Origin: CAXSEF01 sp964236535
Lineage (GTDB): Bacteria > Pseudomonadota > Alphaproteobacteria > Acetobacterales > Acetobacteraceae
Assembly: GCA_964236535.1 (NCBI GenBank)
Contig: CAXSEF010000139.1
Location: 1-6,439 of the forward strand
Reading direction: 5' to 3'
DNA: 6,439 nucleotides
A model generated the notes under the pieces. It was given only the letters and a program-made list of their open reading frames with translations. It did not search any database and was not told the DNA's origin. Below are positions 1 to 4,400 of the stretch, one piece after another. The translations under genes were made by a program, and so were the position numbers. Position 1 is the first letter of the stretch; every line of letters begins with the position of its first letter.

Positions 1-31
1 GTGTTCAGAACCCTGAAAGGGACAGAGCACC

Positions 32-370
32 ATGGGACAATCCCGCCCCTTCTCCTCCTGCCGCGTCGTCCAGCCCCCTCTCGCCACTGGTCCAGTGCAG
101 TGCCTGCGCTGCGCTGCCGAATGGCCCACCGATCCCGCCCTGACCCTGGACTGCCCGCGGTGCCTGGCCGTGGCGGGCGAGCCCTGCCGCCGTCCGCTTG
201 GCGGCAACGAGAACGCCTGCATCGCGCGTGACGTGCTGGCCATGCAGGGCGGCCTGCTCAGCCGGTGCCAGGCGCTGACCTGGGACGGCCGGCACAACAA
301 GCCGCTGCCGCTCGCCTGCATGGTCGTCCCGGCCCCCGAAATCGCGGGCACGCAAATACTGAGACTATAG
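32..370 (+). CDS. Small Cys-rich zinc-finger-like protein (112 aa)
   Basis: The ATG at 32 is preceded by AAGGGA at 17-22 with a 9-nt spacer, a good ribosome binding site, and the frame closes at TAG 368-370. Visible residues: a CxxC pair at C24/C27, then CPRC at C41/C44, C52 in GEPCRRP, and C63 followed by AR. The pattern C-x2-C-x7-C-x10-C, with GxPCRxP in the middle, resembles the small phage and plasmid zinc-finger families of the form CPxC-xxxxGxPCRxPxG...H..R. Here a Cys (C63) stands where those families usually have His. The segment after it, with TWDGRHN at 83-89, is polar and carries H88. The last 17 residues look unstructured. Nucleic-acid binding through one or two zinc sites is inferred from the family pattern; no target or pathway can be named. 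It is the first gene of a co-oriented set, but 214 nt separate it from the next one. Confidence 0.72.
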   Translation: MGQSRPFSSCRVVQPPLATGPVQCLRCAAEWPTDPALTLDCPRCLAVAGEPCRRPLGGNENACIARDVLAMQGGLLSRCQALTWDGRHNKPLPLACMVVPAPEIAGTQILRL

Positions 371-393
371 AGACCGCCGACGGCAGCCAGTCA

Positions 394-430
394 GGCCGGT
401 GAATACGCTCGTAGGCGGTATTCACCGGCC
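394..430. repeat. Perfect 13-bp inverted repeat, 11-nt loop
   Basis: GGCCGGTGAATAC at 394-406 is exactly repeated as its reverse complement GTATTCACCGGCC at 418-430, with an 11-nt spacer at 407-417. It starts 24 nt after the stop of the zinc-finger gene. It would form a strong RNA hairpin, but no U-run follows (the next bases are CTGCACACAA). A standard intrinsic terminator is therefore not a full explanation. Alternatives are a factor-independent 3'-end stabiliser, a protein-binding operator or a site-specific recombination site. The six-base segment ACCGCC at 373-378 could pair with GGCGGT at 414-419, competing with the right arm, but that alternative is short. Confidence 0.85.
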
Positions 431-462
431 CTGCACACAACTGCACGACCTTTCCCCAGCCG

Positions 463-485
463 GGCTTACAGAGCGTAACCTTTTT
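463..485 (+). terminator. Weak terminator-like hairpin with T5 tail
   Basis: GG (463-464) and TTAC (466-469) pair with GTAA (475-478) and CC (479-480), with C465 bulged and a 5-nt loop at 470-474. The stem is followed directly by TTTTT at 481-485. The geometry is that of an intrinsic terminator, but the stem has only six pairs with a bulge and the T-run is short. It would close transcription of the zinc-finger gene before the gene at 585. The call is tentative. Confidence 0.3.
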
Positions 486-568
486 GCCTACTCCGGTCAC
501 ACCCGCGGTCTTTGCCGCGCGTGGCTGGTCGACAAGGCGGTTGCTCTTGTGAGCCGGCGAAGCTCCAC

Positions 569-573
569 AAGGA
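569..573 (+). promoter_or_regulatory. Shine-Dalgarno AAGGA for the 585 start
   Basis: AAGGA sits 11 nt before the ATG at 585. It overlaps the other in-frame ATG at 573 and so cannot serve that codon. The site therefore favours 585 over 573 and over the GTG at 399, whose reading would run through the inverted repeat at 394-430. Confidence 0.5.
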
Positions 574-584
574 TGCCTCCGATC

Positions 585-947
585 ATGACCGCACATACCC
601 AGCCTGACGCTGCGCAGAAGATCCGCGCGCTGATCCAGTCCCTGCAGCAGGACGATCGCCTCGGAGCGATGGAACAGCTCGTGGTGCTGAGCCTGCAGCT
701 CGGCGCCACCTCCGAACCCCTCTCCGGCCCGGGCCTGCAGACGATCTCCCAGGAGGCGGCCAAGGCGGTGGTGCGGGAGCTGAACGGGGTCATCGGCCGG
801 CAGCGCGACGTCGCCAGCCGCCTGGCGGCAGAGGACCCTCACTCGGTCGCCCCGGTGATCGAGCACAACACCGACCAGCTGCAGGACATGGTCGATGCGC
901 TTGTCGACCTGTGCGAGCACCAGGGTTTCCTGATGGTGCAGGACTGA
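585..947 (+). CDS. Hypothetical helical protein, 120 aa
   Basis: The frame runs from ATG 585 to TGA 945-947. An in-frame extension back to GTG 399 exists, but its first part reads through a perfect inverted repeat and has an irregular composition, so I trim it. The protein starts MTAHTQPDAAQKIRALIQSL. Residues about 8-40 and 55-118 read as amphipathic helices (for example MEQLVVLSLQL and NTDQLQDMVDALVDLCEHQG), separated by a Gly/Pro/Ser loop at about 45-52. There is no signal peptide, membrane segment or recognisable catalytic motif. It has a single Cys, near the C-terminus. The third-position G/C bias matches the large gene downstream, which supports real coding. I do not recognise the family. 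Its place between a zinc-finger-like protein and a giant methylase-helicase suggests an accessory protein of the same mobile region, which is inference only. Confidence 0.7.
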   Translation: MTAHTQPDAAQKIRALIQSLQQDDRLGAMEQLVVLSLQLGATSEPLSGPGLQTISQEAAKAVVRELNGVIGRQRDVASRLAAEDPHSVAPVIEHNTDQLQDMVDALVDLCEHQGFLMVQD

Positions 948-953
948 CGCCTG

Positions 954-992
954 GAGGCGAGACGGAAAGGGAGAGCAGGGGGGGGAAGATGG
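954..992 (+). other. Purine-rich tract with an 8-G run
   Basis: The 39 bases following the 585-947 gene are almost entirely purine on the + strand and include GGG at 969-971 and eight consecutive G at 978-985. The tract abuts the inverted-repeat element at 995. The G8 run followed by AAG and an ATG at 989 looks like a ribosome binding site, but the frame it would open reads through the inverted repeat into the gap. Homopolymer length here is a possible sequencing error. A G-quadruplex would need the GGGG at 1003-1006 as a fourth run, with a long loop. Confidence 0.5.
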
Positions 993-994
993 CT

Positions 995-1124
995 GGTGCA
1001 TCGGGGTGTCCCGCGCAACGGGTGGGTCCTCCCCATGCTCGGCGGGCCAAGCGGCCCGCCTGCGCGTGGGATGCGGTCCCGCGCCCAAGCGGGCGCGCCG
1101 TTGCGCGGGCCACCCCGATGCACC
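995..1124. repeat. 130-nt inverted-repeat element, Y-shaped fold
   Basis: The arms at 995-1021 and 1098-1124 are 27 nt each and pair at 26 of 27 positions; the one mismatch is T1009 against C1110. Beyond T994/C1125 the pairing continues weakly for three more pairs. Inside the arms lie two hairpins. Hairpin A has a perfect 8-bp core at 1041-1048/1053-1060, with TCCC at 1030-1033 pairing with GGGA at 1068-1071 and further imperfect pairs between. Hairpin B is a perfect 7-bp stem at 1080-1086/1091-1097, directly adjoining the right outer arm. Both close on an AAGC loop inside the same octamer CCAAGCGG. The fold is a three-way junction. It may be a REP/BIME or MITE-like repeat or a structured RNA. 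I see no clear target-site duplication and no transposase. Confidence 0.85.
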
Positions 1125-1135
1125 CGCTCGGAGGG

Positions 1136-1152
1136 GTCTTCGGGAAGAAGAC
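1136..1152. repeat. Short hairpin, 6-bp perfect stem
   Basis: GTCTTC at 1136-1141 and GAAGAC at 1147-1152 are exact reverse complements around a 5-nt loop. It lies between the 130-nt element and the scaffold gap. No T-run follows, so a terminator is not supported. Six pairs may be chance, though its position suggests it could belong to the same repeat unit. Confidence 0.35.
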
Positions 1153-1165
1153 TGAACCGGAGATC

Positions 1166-1265
1166 NNNNNNNNNNNNNNNNNNNNNNNNNNNNNNNNNNN
1201 NNNNNNNNNNNNNNNNNNNNNNNNNNNNNNNNNNNNNNNNNNNNNNNNNNNNNNNNNNNNNNNNN
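1166..1265. other. Scaffold gap, exactly 100 N
   Basis: One hundred undetermined bases. A round 100 is the usual placeholder for a gap of unknown length, so the true distance between the 995-1124 element and the methylase-helicase gene is not known, and a further small gene or repeat copy could be missing. Frames crossing this stretch carry no evidential weight. Confidence 0.97.
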
Positions 1266-1270
1266 ATCGA

Positions 1271-1311
1271 CTCCGCCTGACACCGACCGACTGACACCCT
1301 TCCTCCGCCTG
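1271..1311 (+). repeat. Short direct repeats beside the gap
   Basis: CTCCGCCTG occurs at 1271-1279 and again at 1303-1311. Overlapping this, CTGACACC occurs at 1277-1284 and 1291-1298. The copies are exact but only 8-9 nt long, immediately right of the scaffold gap. They may be the visible edge of a longer repeat array that broke assembly, or chance in a GC-rich pyrimidine-rich stretch. Confidence 0.4.
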
Positions 1312-1332
1312 CCCCCTTTCGCCGGGGCGGGC
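1307..1332 (+). promoter_or_regulatory. Leader hairpin 1 upstream of methylase-helicase
   Basis: GCCTGCCCC at 1307-1315 pairs with GGGGCGGGC at 1324-1332: nine pairs including one G-U wobble, with an 8-nt loop. No T-run follows. It lies 76 nt before the ATG at 1409, so it would be in the 5' leader if transcription begins upstream. Confidence 0.45.
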
Positions 1333-1350
1333 CTCATCCGCACCCGGTCC

Positions 1351-1376
1351 CCCGGCCGCCTCCCCAGGCGTCCGGG
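1351..1376 (+). promoter_or_regulatory. Leader hairpin 2 upstream of methylase-helicase
   Basis: CCCGG (1351-1355) and CGCCT (1357-1361) pair with AGGCG (1366-1370) and CCGGG (1372-1376) around a CCCC loop, giving ten pairs with one C/T mismatch (1356/1371). The stem ends 19 nt before the ribosome binding site at 1396, close enough to influence translation if bound or refolded. Together with hairpin 1 it forms a tandem pair 18 nt apart. A regulatory role is inferred. Confidence 0.45.
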
Positions 1377-1395
1377 CGCTCGGCGTTCGCGCGAC

Positions 1396-1399
1396 AGGA
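1396..1399 (+). promoter_or_regulatory. Shine-Dalgarno AGGA for the 1409 start
   Basis: AGGA with a 9-nt spacer to ATG 1409. It supports this ATG as the start of the giant protein, and the resulting N-terminus MSQLTLSLFD is a natural start upstream of the first conserved block. Confidence 0.65.
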
Positions 1400-1408
1400 C
1401 GACATCCG

Positions 1409-4400
1409 ATGTCCCAGCTCACCCTCTCCCTGTTTGACAACACCGCCCTGGGCGGCTTGACCCTCGGCGCCGCATTGCCGCGCTTCCGCGAGGATGTACT
1501 GCCAGAGCCCGCGGAGCTGGTGGAGGCGCCCGTCGACCGCGTGCCGGCGCACACCTTCCGTCTCGAGGGCGAGCGCGCCCTGGCCAGGGGCTGGAAGGCG
1601 CGGGCGGCCGACAACATCGCCGCGATCCGCCTGCTGCAGGCGATCGAGGGCGAGGACCGCCACGCCACCGCGGACGAGCAGGAGCGCCTGTCCCGCTTCG
1701 TGGGGTTCGGCGCAGGCGAACTGGCCAACACCCTGTTCCGCCGCGCCGGCGAGGGGTTTCGCCCGGGCTGGGAGGATCTCGGCCGCGATCTCGAGCAGCT
1801 CGTGTCGCCGGCGGAGCTGTCGGCACTTGCCCGCTCGACTCAGTATGCCCACTACACCCCGGAGTTCATGATCCGCGCGATCTGGTCGGCGCTCGCCCGC
1901 ATGGGGTTCAAGGGCGGCAGCGTGCTGGAGCCGGGCTGCGGCTCCGGACTGTTCCTGGCGATGATGCCGGAGAAGATGGCGGCACGCTCGGCCGCAACCG
2001 GCATCGAGATGGACCCCACCACGGCGCGGATCGCCCGGCTGCTCTACCCCGAGGCCTGGATCAGGAACGAGGACTTCACCAAGGCCCGCCTGCCGGAGAC
2101 CTTCGACCTGGTGGTGGGCAATCCGCCGTTCTCGGACCGCACGGTGCGGACCGAGGACGCCGCCGGCAGGCTGGGTCTCAGCCTGCACGACTACTTCATC
2201 GCCAGGAGCGTCGAGCGGCTGAAGCCGGGCGGCCTCGGGGCGTTCGTGACCAGCCGATACACGATGGACAAGTCCGACCCGAAGGCGCGCGAGCACATTG
2301 CATCGCTGGCCGACCTGGTGGGCGCGGTCAGGATGCCGGAAGGGGCTATGCTGGCGGCATCGGGCACCGAGGTCGTGGTCGACGTGCTGTTCTTTCGCCG
2401 TCGCGGAGCTGACCAGCCGGCAGGTGGCCTGGCGTGGTGCGACCTGGTGGAGGTTCTGCCTTCGGAGGACGGCGAGGCCGCGGTGTCGGTGAACCGTGCT
2501 TTCGCCGAACACCCGCAGCAGGTGCTCGGCACCCACGGGCGCACCACCAGCCAGCACGGCGTGGTCTACACCTGCCATCCCCGTGCGACCGGCCTGGCCG
2601 GGATCGAGGACGACTTGGGCAGGGCGGTGCAGAGCCTGCCGCGCGACATCTGCGCGCCCGCGGCGCCGGCAGAGTCCACGTCGCCCCGCAAGCCCAGTGC
2701 TCGCGTGCAGGTCGGCACCGCGGCCGAGGGCGCCACGGTCAAGGAGGGCAGCTACCTCGTGCTCGACGGCGCGCTGATGCAGGTGCTCGGCGGCGTGCCG
2801 CAGCCGGTGGCCGTGAAGTCGGCCACGGTGAAGGAGGGCATCTTCGCCAAGCACGCGCGGATCATCCGGCTGCTGCTGCCGGTGCGCGACGCGGTGCGGC
2901 TGGTGCTGCGCGCGCAGGAGGCGAACGAGCCCTGGGGACTGCTGCAGGCCCGCCTGCGCACGACCTACCAGGCGTTCGTGCGCAGCTTCGGGCCGATCAA
3001 CCTCACCAGCGTGAGCACCGGCACCGATCCCAGGACCGGCGAGGCGCGCGAGACGGTGCGCCGGCCGAACCTGTCGCCGTTCCTGGACGATCCCGACGTG
3101 TGGCTGGTGTCCTCGATCGAGAGCTACGACGAGGACACCGGCACCGCCGCCATGGGTCCGATCTTCTCGGAGCGGGTGATCCATCCGCCGTCCGAGCCGG
3201 TGATCACCTCGGCGGCCGACGCCCTCGCGGTGACTCTGCACGAGGTCGGGCACGTGGACATCGCCCGGGTCTCGGAGATGCTCGGCCGGTCGCGCGACGA
3301 GGTGCTGGCGGAGCTCGGCGAGGCGGTGTTCCTCGACCCGCAGGCGAGCACCCCGGGGCACGAGGCCTGGGAGACTGCGGATGCCTACCTGTCCGGAAAG
3401 GTCCGCACGAAGCTGGCGGCGGCAGAGGCCGCGGCGGCACTCGACCCCGGCCACGCACGCAACGTGGTCGCTCTGGCCCGGGTCCAGCCGGTGGACCTGA
3501 AGCCGTCCGAGATCACCGCGCGCCTCGGTGCACCGTGGATCCCGGCGCCGGTGGTGGAGCGGTTCTCGGCCGAGGTGATCGGCGTCGCCACCAAGGTGCG
3601 CCATACCGTCGAAGTCGCCTCGTGGTCGCTCGACGTCCACGCCTACCTGGGGCAGGCGGCCGCCACGTCGGAGTGGGGCACCGCACGCCGCCATGCTGGC
3701 GAGCTGCTGTGGGACGCGCTGAACGCCTCCATCCCGGAGATCTACGACACTTGGCGCGACGCCGCCGGCGAGCACCGGGTGCTGAATGCCGCAGAGACCG
3801 AGGCGGCCAAGGAGAAGCTGGGCCGGATCAAGCAGGCGTTCGAGCGCTGGATCTGGACCGACGTGGAGCGCGCCGAGCGCCTGGCCCGGCTCTACAACGA
3901 CCGGTTCAACAACCTAGTGCCGCGTGCCTTCGACGGCCGGCACCTGCAGCTACCAGGGGCGTCCAGCGTCATTAGCCTGCGCGAGCACCAGAAGCGGGTG
4001 ATCTGGCGCATCGTCAGCGCGGGCGGCACCTACATCGCGCACGCGGTCGGGGCGGGGAAGACCTTCTCCATGGCCGCCGCGGTGATGGAGCAGAAGCGGC
4101 TCGGCCTCATCGGCAAGGCGATGATGGTAGTGCCGGGGCACTGCCTTGCGCAGGCCAGCCGGGAGTTCCTGCTGCTCTACCCGAACGCGCGCATCCTGGT
4201 GGCCGACGAGACCAACTTCGCCAGGGACAAGCGGCAGCGCTTCCTGGCGCGGGCGGCGACCGCGACGTGGGACTGCATCGTCATCACCCACTCCGCCTTC
4301 AGGTTCATCCCGGCGCCCGCGGACTTCGAGGCCGGGCTGATCCGCGAGGCGCTGGCCAGCTACGAGACGCTGCTGGGCAAGGTGGACGGCGACGACCGCA

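Noticed and set aside
504..519. 5-bp hairpin CGCGG/CCGCG before the 585 gene
   Set aside because: Too short to distinguish from chance in sequence of this GC content.
483..520. Possible -35/-10 promoter beginning TTGCCT
   Set aside because: No credible -10 hexamer at suitable spacing; high-GC promoters cannot be called from this alone.
399..584. N-terminal extension of the 585 gene to GTG 399
   Set aside because: It would begin within the left arm of the perfect inverted repeat and has no ribosome binding site. The AAGGA at 569-573 fits ATG 585 instead.
995..1124. tRNA or retron-type ncRNA reading of the branched fold
   Set aside because: No T-loop or anticodon-arm consensus and no CCA-type acceptor geometry. 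No reverse transcriptase gene is in the window, so a retron is unsupported.
989..1165. ATG with a strong purine-rich upstream site opening a frame MAGASGCPAQ... into the gap
   Set aside because: The frame reads through the 27-nt arms and both hairpins of the inverted-repeat element, and its continuation is N. The protein is low-complexity Arg/Pro/Ala and is better explained by the repeat.
258..1343. Minus-strand frame of 361 codons spanning the gap
   Set aside because: It crosses 100 N, runs antisense to the 585-947 gene and through the inverted repeats, and has no domain.
1334..3775. 813-codon open frame on the minus strand
   Set aside because: It lies fully antisense to the methylase-helicase frame. 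Its Arg/His/Gly/Ala-rich protein has no motifs, and such mirror frames are expected opposite GC-rich genes.
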